From the NCBI RefSeq assembly GCF_027579695.1, contig NC_083589.1, positions 38,727,835 to 38,791,834 of the forward strand: a DNA stretch of 64,000 nt. The letters run 5' to 3'. Origin of the DNA: Neoarius graeffei. Lineage: Eukaryota; Chordata; Actinopteri; Siluriformes; Ariidae. Both the position numbers and the translations under genes were made by a program. Below the pieces are notes generated by a model. It had not been told where the DNA came from. It was given only the letters and a program-made list of their open reading frames with translations, and ran no database searches. Below are positions 1-11,771 of the stretch, piece by piece. The stretch's first letter is position 1. Every line of letters begins with the position of its first letter.

Positions 1-900
1 CTGGAATAATCGATCACCTAATAAGGCAATATTTTGATCAGAGGTTGACACAGGGAGAGATTGCATTAAGTCTTTTTAATAAGGGATCATTTCAAAATTA
101 GTCCGCGGCACCTCCGCAGAAGACTGGCCCGGCTTCGTCTCTACCGACGGAGATACAGTGATCCAGCTGAGATCATGAAATAATTGTTTTGTTTTCTTGA
201 GATCACGGAATAAGTGTTTTGTTTTCTCGAGATCTCGAAATAACGGATGCCATATATTCTCAGAAGGAAGTTACTCGGTAACCACGGAAACATTTCGCGC
301 ACACACATTTCAACTACCGTGAAAGAAAACCGCAAACATTTTCTCGCTAGTGTGGACAGATGCACTAAACTGTACCGGTATACTTTGTATCGATACAGTT
401 ATACCACTTTCGTACCGGTATAAGTGTGAACACAGCATAAGACTAACCTGAGAGACTAAGTCTGAAATTGTTTCTATGGAAACATGAAAAATTAAAATTT
501 CTCAAATTTCTTCATATGAAAAGGCACATCTACATCACCTTATTAACATGGATACCAAGTTTCAAATCCGTATCATGAATAGTTTTGGATATATGCTCTG
601 GAAATGAACATTGCTCCTTAGAAACTGTCAAAATTTATTTTCTATGTAAAAATTTGAATTTTTTTTTTTTTTCAAAAATCCAAAATAGCAAAAGGCACCA
701 GTTCACATGTTGCTTGATATGTATACAAAGTTTTTCATGAAGATATCTTCAGTAGTTTTAAAGATATGGCCCGGAAATGAAAATGTGACCGGACGGCCGG
801 CCAGCCAGCCAGATGGACAGAACCCATTTCTGTATCCCCTGCCAAACTTTGTTTGGGTGGGGGATAAAAACGGGTAATAGTTAGGCGAGGCACAAACAGG
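1..900. repeat. ppm1h intron: decayed interspersed repeats
   Basis: There is no coding signal. Positions 165-245 hold about 2.5 copies of a ~31-bp unit (gagatcacggaataagtg + tttgttttctc). Positions 376-416 hold an inverted pair around taccggtata. The stretch 440-870 ends in a GGCCGGCCAGCCAGCC tract and a gggggataaaa end, which I have seen as a dispersed fish repeat. Boundaries are not resolved. Confidence 0.4.
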
Positions 901-918
901 AAATCGAAGGCAATATCA

Positions 919-1241
919 TCTCATCTCATTATCTCTAGCCGCTTTATCCTGTTCTACAGGGTCGCAGGCAAGCTGGAGCCTATCCCAGCTGACTACGGGC
1001 GAAAGGCGGGGTACACCCTGGACAAGTCGCCAGGTCATCACAGGGCTGACACATAGACACAGACAACCATTCACACTCTCATTCACACCTACGGTCAATT
1101 TAGAGTCACCAGTTAACCTAACCTGCATGTCTTTGGACTGTGGGGGAAACCGGAGCACCCGGAGGAAACCCACGCGGACACGGGGAGAACATGCAAACTC
1201 CGCACAGAAAGGCCCTTGTCGGCCACGGGGCTCGAACCCGG
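919..1241 (-). repeat. tRNA-headed SINE (family A), 5'-truncated
   Basis: The plus strand starts with the (ATCTC)n tail and ctagccgctttatcctg and ends in the B-box region gggctcgaacccgg, so the element is on the minus strand and lacks its A-box end. A perfect 10-bp duplication, ggcaatatca, lies at 909-918 and 1242-1251. Truncation of the 5' end plus a direct repeat is the usual result of LINE-driven retroposition. Confidence 0.9.
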
Positions 1242-1366
1242 GGCAATATCAAAAAGGCAAAATACAAAATGAAGTCAAACCAGAAAAGCAGGGTAATATT
1301 CAAAAGGCTTTGTAAGGTCAGACACACAGAATTGAGCATATACGTCATAATGAACTGAGAGAACTT

Positions 1367-1736
1367 CATCTCATTATCTCTAGCCGCTTTATCCTGTTCT
1401 ACAGGGTCGCAGGCAAGCTGGAGCCTATCCCAGCTGACTACGGGTGAAAGGCGGGGTACACCCTGGACAAGTCGCCAGGTCATCACAGGGCTGACACATA
1501 GACACAGACAACCATTCACACTCACATTCACACCTACGGTCAATTTAGAGTCACCAGTTAACCTAACCTGCATGTCTTTGGACTGTGGAGGAAACCGGAG
1601 CACCCGGAGGAAACCCACGCGGACACGGGGAGAACATGCAAACTCCGCACAGAAAGGCCCTCGCCGGCCACGGGGCTCGAACCCGGACCTTCTTGCTGTG
1701 AGGCGACAGCGCTAACCACTACACCACCGTGCCCTA
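1367..1736 (-). repeat. tRNA-headed SINE (family A), near full length
   Basis: The copy has the tail, core and tRNA-like head (ending caccaccgtgccc). A 9-bp duplication, agagaactt, is at 1358-1366 and 1737-1745. It lies only 125 bp from the previous copy in the same orientation. Confidence 0.9.
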
Positions 1737-2260
1737 AGAGAACTTAAGTCCTTAAATAGTGTGCTGTTGTAATTGTGAACAGGTGCGTGTGAGCAGTAAT
1801 GGGGGCAAGCTGTGAGCTGTGGAGTGCAGGATGGGTGGAAGGCCACTGTGAATTCTGGGAAGTAGAGACTTGAGTGTAAGCAGGCTTAGATGTGACAACC
1901 TGCTTTTTGGTCAAACTAATTTGCTCATGCAGTCATTGTTCTGGACGGGACATTCAGATTTAGTAAATCAAATTGTGGGTGCAAAAATGATACATTTGCA
2001 GTAAGACATTTACAAAAAGGCCCCTCCCTGTTTTATGTACTTTTAGTGAGACATGCCCCAAATATTAATAGTTTTTAAAAAAAAATCTAAATAATTGTTT
2101 TCAAAAGGTTGCATCTCCCTTCATGATTGTGATTTTCTCTAATAACTTTAATGATGACCATTCTTTATAACGGTCTTTATTACTATCTCTAATTCATTTT
2201 GTATCTTTTGTACAAATGTTGGATTTACTCAATTACTACACACACATGATCTTAAATTTA

Positions 2261-2796
2261 CAGTACTAGTCAAAAGTTTGGACACCTTCTAATTCAGTAG
2301 TTTTTCTTTATTTTTATGAATTAAAAGTTACTTCATGTCTTAAAGTAATGATGGATGTCGTTTCTCTTTACTTAGTTGAGCGGTTCTTGACATAATATGG
2401 ATTACTACAGTTGTGGAATAGGGCTATTTACTGTATTTTTATTATTTACTATTAATGTGTTTGATCTCAAACAGTAAAGAAGGCAAGAAATTGCACTAAT
2501 TAACTTTTGACGAGGCACCTGTTAATTGAAAAGCGTTCCAGGTGACTCCCTCATGAAGCTGGTTAAGATAATGCCAATAGTGTGTAAAGCGTCAAGGTAA
2601 ACAGTGGCTACTTTTGAAGAATCTAAAATATGAAATGTTTTTTAACACTTGTTTGTTTACCACATAATTCCAAATATGTTCTATATGTTATTTCATAGTT
2701 TTGATGTCTTCAGTATCGTTCTACAATGTAGAAAATGGTCAAAATACAGAAAAACCTATGAATGAGTAGGGGTGTCCAAACTTTTGACTGGTACTG
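2261..2796. mobile_element. Tc1-type MITE (536 bp)
   Basis: Terminal inverted repeats begin CAGTACTAGTCAAAAGTTTG on the left and mirror as ...CTTTTGACTGGTACTG on the right. TA flanks both sides (2259-2260, 2797-2798), as for Tc1/mariner insertion. There is no transposase. Related copies are at about 7610-7926 and 30912-32418. Confidence 0.9.
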
Positions 2797-2913
2797 TATG
2801 TCTATTGGAGGTACTATAGTATATCGTATTGTTTTATATAACTTGCTATGCAGTGTACGCTGTTTTGATGAACCGTTTTTGTTTGTTTTTTTGCTGTGTA
2901 TGCGCTTCATCAG

Positions 2914-3249
2914 ATGGAGAATGAGGAGCTGGTCTTCTACTACTGGGCTCTATTTGATGGGCATGCTGGCTCAGGTGCGGCTGTAATGGCCTCCAGAATG
3001 CTCCATCAGCACATTGTGGAGCAGCTCCAGGAGATTGTGGATGTCCTGCACAACCTGTCATCACTGCCACCCACTATACTGGGAGATAACCTGGATCATA
3101 CCAGTACCCCCTGCATGCCTCGAGCCCTTACACGAGCATCCTCACTGCGTAACTCGCCCTGCACAGCTGCACCACGCTTTTTCACAGAGAAGAAGATCCA
3201 GCATGAGAGCCTGGTGATCGGCGCTCTCGAGAATGCCTTCAAATACATG
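2914..3249 (+). CDS. ppm1h: ppm1h exon (first in window): DGHAG motif
   Basis: The exon follows a T-rich tract and the acceptor ...cttcatcag and ends at the donor ATG|gtgagg. It encodes 112 residues in phase 0, beginning MENEELVFYYWALFDGHAG. The Asp of DGHAG is the first metal ligand of the PP2C fold. The variable insert around HNLSSLPPTILGDNLDHTST and the conserved ALTRASSLR and RFFTEKKIQHESLVIGALE stretches are PPM1H-like. The ATG at the exon start is an internal codon, not a proven initiator, because family members have about 140 residues before it. An alternative upstream acceptor is possible. Confidence 0.88.
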
Positions 3250-3486
3250 GTGAGGATTGTCTGGGGCTAGTGCACCACACAGTCTTAAGTTACTGAATGG
3301 AGTTTTTTAAGCATTCATATCTTTAGCTGAAAGAAAATAATATAGCATTTAAATAATTTTGCAATCGTTATACCGAAGCTTAGTATTACTGTATATCGTT
3401 GTCAGGTATTGTACTAAATCAGAGCTCTGACGTTGGTATTCCATCTAAAAATCTATATCTAAATAGTTCCCCTGTTTCTACATCCA

Positions 3487-4647
3487 GGGCGTGTCACCAC
3501 AACGTGAGTCCAGTATAGCAGAAGTTTATTCTGAGATATAGCAATTTTGAAATGAGTGCCTCACAAATGATCCACATATCGTCTTTTTAATTTTGCTGTA
3601 AATACATTCTTTAATCTATAGTGTACCCATCACCAAATATTATACTGTAAAGCAACCTATAAATATAATCAAATAAATGTGTGTTATGCATTAATTTCAG
3701 TTTACACATCAAAGTTTAAAGCTGATTTTCTCCAAACTTGATTTTCTGTTAAAGCTAGACGGCCTTTCGATTTCATAAAATCGGTGAAATTTAGTTCCCT
3801 CTGAAATTTAGTCATTGTTATATATGTTTATTTCTGTAATATCTTTAAAAATATCAGGCTATTCTGTGGCTGGGAAGTTATTTAATTTGAGGGGATTCCT
3901 GAGCAAATAATGTGCGTGAAATCGCTTGCTTCACATAGTCAAACAGACAGAGGAAGTCCGTGTGCGCATGCGCAGGTTTACCACCTTCTTCTTTTGGGTT
4001 TTCTGTCATGCAGCATCTACAGTGTTGCATTACTGCTATCTACAGGTTTACCTTTGACCGTGCACTGACAGTTGCATCATTCTGTCGCTGAACGAACAGC
4101 TGCTCACACCGAGGTGCTCGCTGACCGCCAATATTTATTAGTTTGGTCCTGTGTTTCCTTTCCTTCACAACATAACGTCTTTTCTTCTCGCTTTCCGTTA
4201 CTGTAGTCGGTCTTTCACGTTTCATTCGCACACTCCCGTCCTGCATTTTTCTCTCCTATTTCAACTTTGTATCCCACAATGCCTTGCACGAACAGGGAAA
4301 GCCCACCACATGATGCATGACATAATATCTTGAATTGGGTCATGGTGAAGCAGGAAAAAATAGCGGAGAATTTAGGGCCACATGGCCCTAAAGTTATTAA
4401 TTTGTTCTATTTTTTTTTTTAAACTAATAAAATTGAAGTCTGTGATTTTGAATTCAGTAGCTTTCGGTCCACTAAACAAAAATAATCGGGTGTCGGGGAA
4501 AATTCTTTTCATGACCTACACTTGAAAAATCTGAAAGGCAGTTTACCTTTAACTTTTAAACATAATTAACTGTAGATTTAGAATGTGTACAATAAAACAC
4601 CTTTTAATTTTTTGACCAACTGGACTCATTTTGTAGTGACATGCCCC
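3487..4647. mobile_element. unnamed TIR element, long copy (family Y)
   Basis: The ends are inverted repeats: GGGCGTGTCACCACAACGTG on the left and ...ATTTTGTAGTGACATGCCCC on the right. The first ~280 bp and last ~80 bp are collinear with the shorter element at 40945-41390, so the two are independent copies of one family. No ORF is recognisable. The superfamily is not identified. Confidence 0.6.
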
Positions 4648-4798
4648 GTTTAGAGTGATCTACATTCTGGAACTGAAATAGATTTAAATGGGATTGTCAT
4701 CAACCTAGACCAAAAAAAAAAAGTGTGTGGGAGTTTATGTAATCCCTAAATTAGTTATTTTGGAAATGTAAATGTTTACAGAATCAAACGTTAGGTTC

Positions 4799-5173
4799 AT
4801 CTCATCTCATTGTCTCTAGCCACTTTATCCTGTTCTACAGGATCGCAGGCAAGCTGGAGCCTATCCCAGCTGACTACGGGCGAAAGGCGGGGTACACCCT
4901 GGACAAGTCACCAGGTCATCACAGGGCTGACACATAGACACAGACAACCATTCACACTCACATTCACACCTACGGTCAATTTAGAGTCACCAGTTAACCT
5001 AACCTGCATGTCTTTGGACTGTGGGGGAAACCGGAGCACCCGGAGGAATCCCATGCGGACACGGGGAGAACATGCAAACTCCGCACAGAAAGGCCCTCGC
5101 CGGCCCCGGGGCTCGAACCTGGACCTTCTTGCTGTGAGGTGACAGCGCTAACCACTACACCACCATGCCGCCC
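4799..5173 (-). repeat. tRNA-headed SINE (family A)
   Basis: A near full-length copy with the ATCTC tail (4799-4810) and the tRNA-like head (caccatgccgccc). No clear target-site duplication is left. Confidence 0.85.
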
Positions 5174-5557
5174 AGAACTACAAATCCTTAGCATATTTTG
5201 ACCGTATATATGGTTCTGAGTTTATTGCCCCTTTTTGCCTGCTTGTGGAATAACTGACTAGCTCGTTTTAAGTTTTACTGTAAAGTTCAGCATTCTCAGA
5301 CTTTTCCAGTGTCAAAATAGTAACATGGTGCTGTTTAGAATGTAAAGCAAATGTAAGTGTTTTTAAAATACCATTTGACTCTACAGTCCCGCTTCTATTC
5401 ACAGTCTCTCTGACTTAATGATTCTTAATGACCTCTAAAAAATCCTGCCCCCGTGCTGTCGGTGACCTTATTCTGTCATATAAGGTTACTCATGAGGTAA
5501 TTTCTCACTGTTTATGATTCCACTTACACGCCTCCTTTAGTATTTGTTTACAATCAT

Positions 5558-5924
5558 CCATCCATCCATCCATTATCCGTAGCTGCTTATCATGTGCAGG
5601 GTCGCAGGCAAGCTAGAGCCTATCCCAGCTGACTATGGGTGAGAGGCGGGGTACACCCTGGACAAGTCACCAGATCATCACAGTGCTGACACAGAGACAA
5701 ACGACCATTCACATTCACACCTACGGTCAATTTAGAGCCACCAATTATCCTAACCTGCATGTCTTTGGACTGTGGGGGAAACCAGAGCACCTGGAGGAAA
5801 CCCACACAGACACGGGGAGAACATGCAAACTCCACACAGAAAGGCCCCCATCAGCCACTGGGCTCAAACCCAGAACCTTCTTGCTGTGAGGTGACAGTGC
5901 TAACCACTACATCACTGTGCCACC
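5558..5924 (-). repeat. SINE (family A) with ATCC tail
   Basis: The same core as the other copies, but the tail is (ATCC)n with gtagctgcttatcatgtgcag. It is more diverged (cacctggagg, tcagccactgggctcaaacc). A perfect 14-bp duplication, ttgtttacaatcat, lies at 5544-5557 and 5925-5938. Confidence 0.88.
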
Positions 5925-5939
5925 TTGTTTACAATCATA

Positions 5940-7206
5940 AAGTAATTATTTGATTTTCCAGGCTTTAGTGTTGCACAGTTTGGAGCTTGTGCATTACTGA
6001 AGTGTGGTGCTTTGCCACTAGATGGTAGCACTTGTCAATGATCTGATGTACAGACAGTTTGCCTTGTGACTCCCGGATTCCATGACTGAAGTGCCATTTA
6101 TTGTTGAAATATCTTGCAATTGTGGGGGTTTTTTTTGTAAAGATTTTTAAAAATTGACTCCAAAAAAGGCAGTTAACCTTTAAAAATCTTGTTAACCCAT
6201 CTTAGACAACAATCTCCTTTTTTTTTTTTTTTGTTCCTTTAAGGTATCTTCGCTGATTGATTGATTGATTGCATTTGGCTCTATAACGAGTAACAGGGAT
6301 GAGGGCTTTTTTTGTTTTTTATCATACAACTAACAAATACAGAAAATGAAGCTAATCAAGAGCTACACTGATGGCACGAGGACACTAAGGTCATTCTGGC
6401 AATTTACATTAAACATACTTTTTATAATTATTTTAATGTGCTGTATTTTGGCTTTGTATGTTCAAAGTGACCTCGTCAGTCAATATACCAATATTATTGA
6501 AATTATTTTTTTTTTTTTAATTAGTGGGAGAACTTTTCTTCTTTCCCTGATCCTCAGGAAAATATGTTATCTAATTTTATCTGTCTGTTTAATATATAAG
6601 GGTGCGTGTGGTCAAGTAGCAGGGTTGAGGGAATGTTGTGGGGTTAAACTAAAATGTACACTTTTTTTCATAATTATTAAATTCATAATGGATGACTCGC
6701 CGAAAATGATGTTTCAAGCTTGAGATGATAAATGGATTCGTGCATGAATGCAAAAATAAGATTCTGGAAGTATTTTAATGATTATATTTTAAGTTAAAAT
6801 GTTGCTGCAGTGGGTTTGGTCAGGCATAAATTTGCTTTTGAAGTGCTGTACAGTATGTCTTTACATACATATTTGTAAATGTAATATCAGTGGGATACAA
6901 GCGGCACCTCAGTCATGGAATCACCTCAATATCTTTGAGACCTTAAATCAGACAGGGTTCCACACATGATGATGGGGGGGGGGGTTCTTTTTTTTCTCTT
7001 TTTCTTTCTTCTTTGTATTATTTTGGCACAGCTTTGTATTGGAGAGGGAGATCATGAGAGGTCTGAATTCAGCACTTTTTTTTTAGTTTTTAGAAGAAGA
7101 AAAAGAAGCCTTTATTTGTCACATGTACACTCAAGCACAGCGAAATTCAAGATAAACTGGCTTCTGTTTTAATAACAGGTTACCATGGAAATACATACAT
7201 ACATAT

Positions 7207-7247
<41 letters not shown>

Positions 7248-8513
7248 CCGTATTAATGCACTCATCAGATGGTTCATTTGAAAGCTCAAGGGGGAGCTGG
7301 ACATAGCTGTACTGCACTTCCTCCCCCCCGCCCCGAGACCTTCTGCTCAGTCCACCGCCTCCTCCTTGTGCCTGCTCTATCTTCGATCTGCCTCCTACAC
7401 ACCTCTATATACTCTGACTCAGCTCTCTGATCCACCCCTGTGCTGGCCTGGTCTCCCCCAGTGACTCTCTCCCTTGAGATGAACAAAAATAAGTGTGGTA
7501 TCTCACTAGGACTGGGGAGTAACTTCAGTAAAGTATGTCACCAATATGCCATTAGTTTATGAGGGTACTGCGTTCTCAGCAATGCTTCTATAAGACTAAC
7601 TGTATGTTATAGGTTTTTCTGTATTTGGACTATTTTCTATTTTTGTAGAACAATCCTGAAGCCGTCAGAACTATGAAATAACATATGAAACATGTATGGT
7701 AAACACAAAAGTGTTTAAAAAAAAAAAAGTGTTTCATATTTTAGATTCTTTAAAGCAGCCACCGTTTACCTTGATGACACTTTGTACACTATTGGCATCA
7801 TCTTAACCAGCTTCATGAGGTAGTCACCTGGAACGCTTTTCAATTAACAGATGTGCCTCGTCAAAAGTTAATTAGTAGACTTTCTTGCCTTCTTAGTGTG
7901 TTTGAGATCAAACAGTAAATAACAGAAATATAAAATAAACAAGCGTGTTTGTGTATGTTACACACACACACACACACACACACACACTGTATATCAAGCA
8001 ACCGATGGGATCTTTGTCATTTAGCCCATTTTTTTAAAAACATGTAATTTGATACGGTTCCCTCTTGCATATCGACTAGCCTATTTTTGTAATATTTCTG
8101 AATTTACAAAAACAAAATCAACATGTTATGAACTTCCAAATTTTACTGCTTCTTTAAAATATAATGCTTGAAAAAGTGTCATTGGGCAGAATAAAGTCTA
8201 AATTTTTTGTAAAAGCCCATTTTTATTAAAGCACACCATGTTGTACTCTAGCCTTATTCAGAGAGAATTTGTTTCATAGACAGAAGTGGGCCAATTCCAT
8301 TTTTTTTCTATGTTATTCTCAGTGATCTTCCATCTGAAGGTCTGTTTTGTTCTGTCTTCTCTCTTGTGAATGTGCTGCCTGGAATTATGGAATTGCCTAC
8401 TCTTTTTGACAGTCTCCATGGTAGTTTGATCATTTTCCCCAGTTCAGATAGATAGCATTTCTTATTATAAAGGCTCTTTGACCACTGCTATTCTGCTTAT
8501 TTAATTCCTCTTA
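5940..8513. other. ppm1h intron: AT-rich, microsatellites, one MITE fragment
   Basis: No exon is seen. The stretch includes T-tracts, a short GATT repeat near 6256-6270, a CA microsatellite at 7207-7243, another at 7960-7987, and a repeat-like piece around 7095-7150 (aagcctttatttgtcacatg). A pyrimidine-rich block at 7315-7470 encodes nothing I recognise. Confidence 0.4.
7610..7926. mobile_element. Tc1-type MITE, truncated inverted copy
   Basis: The sequence runs antiparallel to 2440-2760 of the MITE at 2261-2796 (shared strings include cacctggaacgcttttcaat and agtttgagatcaaacagtaaa-like ends). Its outer TIRs are lost or scrambled. A stretch around 7660-7730 has rearranged and gained an A-run. 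Confidence 0.75.
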
Positions 8514-8524
8514 TTTCAGGCAAT

Positions 8525-9935
8525 CTCATCTCATCTCATTATCTCTAGCCGCTTTATCCTTCTACAGGGTCGCAGGCAAGCTGGTGCCTATCCCAGCTGA
8601 CTACGGGCGAAAGGCAGGGTACACCCTGGACCAGAGATGCACCGATTGACCGGCTGCCGATCGGAATCGGCCGATTTTCACGTGATCGGCCATGACCGGC
8701 GACCGGCCGGTCAAAATTAAAATATGCCGATTTTCTGCCGATCAAAACTTGTGTATCACATAGAGATGAAAGTGGAAATACTCGTAATTCGCAACTAAAA
8801 GGCTGCAGCTCCACTGGCAGCTTGAACATGCTTTCTAGTCCGATTGTGTTGCGCTTGCGCAGAACAGTGTCAGTCCTGCGCGCCTAACGAGCTCCGGTGC
8901 GCGCGCCGTTAACAACAACGAAATTCACTATATTTGGATATCCACATATAGTGAAATTATTTTTGTGCCAGATATTGGATGTGAAAAGAAGAAAACGTTT
9001 GTGGTTGTGTGAATTTCCCATTACAGGAATGTTAGCCTATTACCAAACATCTAGTTAGATTTGTACAAAGAGAGAAAGAAAAAAAAATGTCTTTTTGTTT
9101 GTTTTACAGCCTTGGTTGCACTTGATTCCATTGGAAATTACTCTACAAATACACATTTGACAAAGATGATAGAATGGCTATGGTATAAGTATGACTGGAA
9201 ATTATTTTTGTATTTTGATACTGAATGAAGAAATGGGTTGTTCTATAAGGCACAAGTTTTCAGATCTAAACAGGCTTATGAAAGTGTGTTCCATAGCAGT
9301 AGGCAAATAATATATGAGGGGGAAGTTGGTTTTGTGCCAGATATTGGATGGGAAAAGAAAAAAATGTTTGTGTGAATTTCCTATTTCAGGAATTAATGTT
9401 AATACCAAACATGAAGAAAGATTTTACAAAGAACAATGTCTTTTTGTTTGTTTTCAACCTTTGAGGTGTTAAATTTATTACTGAAAATCTGGCAGAATGT
9501 TCTATTAAAGAAAAGATAAAAAGAAAATAGTCTGTGTGTGCTGTGAAGTGGTTTGAAAAAATGAAATCGGAATCGGCCAAAATCGGTATCGGCAGGTCAC
9601 ACTCCATGGAAAATCGGAAATCGGAATCGGCCCAAAAAATTGCAATCGGTGCATCTCTACCCTGGACAAGTCGCCAGGTCATCACAGGGCTGACACATAG
9701 ACACAGACAACCATTCACACTCACATTCACACCTACGGTCAATTTAGAGTCACCAGTTAACCTAACCTGCATGTCTTTGGACTGTGGGGGAAACTGGAGC
9801 ACCCGGAGGAAACCCACGCGGACACGGGGAGAACATGCAAACTCCACACAGAAAGGCCCTCGCCGGCCCCGGGGCTCGAACCCAGGACCTTCTTGCTGTG
9901 AGGCGACAGCGCTAACCACTACACCACCGTGCCGC
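8525..9935 (-). repeat. SINE (family A) split by a hAT-type element
   Basis: The SINE occupies 8525-8631 and 9660-9935 on the minus strand and has an 11-bp duplication, tttcaggcaat (8514-8524, 9936-9946). Its middle is interrupted by the DNA transposon at 8632-9659, so the SINE is the older insertion. Confidence 0.92.
8632..9659. mobile_element. hAT-type nonautonomous element, 1028 bp
   Basis: The ends are CAGAGATGCACCGATTG and CAATCGGTGCATCTCTA, near-perfect inverted repeats. An exact 8-bp duplication, ccctggac (8624-8631, 9660-9667), marks a hAT-type insertion. Inside, a ~125-bp block starting tttgtgccagatattggatg occurs twice (about 8963-9090 and 9331-9450). GATCGG-rich subterminal motifs repeat near both ends. 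There is no transposase. Confidence 0.92.
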
Positions 9936-10021
9936 TTTCAGGCAATCATGAATATATAATTGATTTGGATAATGTATATAAAATTTGGGTGTGGATGATG
10001 TGTGTCAGATCACTTTGTGTA

Positions 10022-11224
10022 AACCGTAGGTGCTAAAGAAGGCAGCTGGACTTGCTTGAAATTCTTGATGACATTTCACCTCTCATTCGAAAGGCTTCTT
10101 TAGTTCTGTCTGACTAGTGGGAAGTTCCAGGTATTTATCCTCTAGTGGATCAAAAGCAACCCTCGGGAGAGTCGTTGAGGTCACCTGGGTCGTTGAGTCA
10201 TCCTGTAGGTGTAGGTCACTGACTTCAATGATGCACATGATGGCAGAGAGAGCCAACGATGCACAGATCACCCTTACGACCAGCCTCCAGGGACCTACAC
10301 CTACAAGATGACTGAGGCCAAGTTTACATTAGACCGTATCTGTCTTGTTTTCTTCGCGGATGCACTGTCCGTTTACATTAAAACGCCTGGAAACGGGAAT
10401 TCGCCAGGGTCCACGTATTCAATCTAGATCGTGTCTGGTCCGGTGCTGTGTAAACATTGAGAATACGCGGATACGCTGTGCTGAGCTCTAGCTGGCGTCG
10501 TCATTGGACAACGTCACTGTGACATCCACCTTCCTGATTCGCTGGCGTTGGTCATGTGACGCGACTGCTGAAAAACGGCGCGGACTTCCGCCTTGTATCA
10601 CCTTTCATTAAAGAGTATAAAAGTATGAAAATACTGCAAATACTGATGCAAATACTGCCCATTGTGTAGTTATGATTGTCTTTAGGCTTGCCATCCTTCC
10701 ACTTGCAAGTAGTAAGTGATATGCACTGGGATCACACACACAGCGGCTCAGTCCCGAATCACAGCTTGTTCACTTCACTCGCGCGCTCTGTGAGCTGCGC
10801 AGGGCCGGAGTGCGCACCCTCCAGAGGGCACTCGCTGTTCAAGGCGGAGTGATTTGGAGCGCAGGATGCCTGCGGAGCCGAGCGTATCCGTGTATTGGTA
10901 TTGCTGTGTGCACGCGAATCGTGTATTGGTGTTGCTGTGTGCACACTAATCGTTTTAAAAACGTTAATCTGATGATCCGCTGATACGGTCTAATGTAAAC
11001 CCCACCTGAGAGCGTCAACGACCAAGGTGACCTCAACGACTCTCCCGAGGGTTGCTTTTGGTCCACTAGAGGATAAATACCTGGAACTCTCCACTAGCCA
11101 GACAGAACTGAAGAAGCCTTTCAAATGAGAGGTGAAACATCTTCAAGAATTTCACGCAAGTCCAGTTGCCTTCTTTAGCACCTACGGTTTACTATGACCT
11201 GGATGACTGAGAACCTTCACAGAC
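10022..11224. mobile_element. inverted-repeat retroelement end (Penelope-like?), split by a MITE
   Basis: Left and right parts (10022-10190 and about 11016-11190) are inverted copies containing ggtgctaaagaaggca...cacctctcattcgaaagg and its complement. A perfect 13-bp duplication, atcactttgtgta (10009-10021, 11225-11237), surrounds the unit. Long variable duplications and long inverted ends fit Penelope-like retroelement remnants better than DNA transposons; the class is inferred. The piece gacctggatgactgagaa...cacagac recurs at 45704-45730. Confidence 0.6.
10316..11006 (+). mobile_element. 3-bp-TSD MITE (family M), copy 1
   Basis: The TIRs are GGCCAAGTTTACATTAGACC and ...GGTCTAATGTAAACCCCACC. 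The 3-bp duplication TGA lies at 10313-10315 and 11007-11009. It is inserted in the inverted-repeat element around it. The interior has no transposase; it contains attaaagagtataaaagtatg and a G/C-rich right half. Short TSDs and GG-starting ends suggest a PIF/Harbinger relative, which is inference. Confidence 0.88.
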
Positions 11225-11771
11225 ATCACTTTGTGTATACATCTTCAGAGTGGGATCTTATTAAAAGAAGAAAGAAAAAAATAAATTTGATAAAAAATAA
11301 GCGTAATTAACCATTATGTGCTTCAGGTATAGCAGATATAGCGCTTTGCTTTATATATACATCTCCCACAGTATCATCACTATTTTGTTTTTCTGTAAAT
11401 TTGTTCATGATCCTGTAAAGAACATTGCAACTGTTCACATTCATGGGAAAGATATTGAGCAATCTTTTACATTATTTTATAGCTGGGTTTTCTCATACAC
11501 AAGATATGCAGATATTTTATTTTAGACATCACTTTGAGGTCTATATAATGATAGGGAATACCAGTGTGCCTTCTATCAAAACCACTGCCGTACTGTGGGT
11601 CAGTACTTTTTCCCTCACTGAAGTGCTCGAGTCTGCAGTAGGCTTCGGAGGGTAAAAAGCTTCAAATTCATGAGCAGAGTGGATCGTACATCTCTCTAGT
11701 CTCAGTAGGTAGCAGGAACTGTTTTATAAAAACACCAAATTTGTGTGTGTTGAAAATTCAAACACTCTTAA

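Noticed and set aside
6346..6723. 125-residue hydrophobic open frame
   Set aside because: AT-rich intronic DNA with strong Ile/Leu/Phe bias, no domain, no splice context and no homologue that I recognise.
9386..9919. 177-residue frame on the minus strand, and similar frames containing GFLRVLRFPPQSKDMQVRLT
   Set aside because: These are translations of SINE family A, present at every SINE copy; they are not genes.
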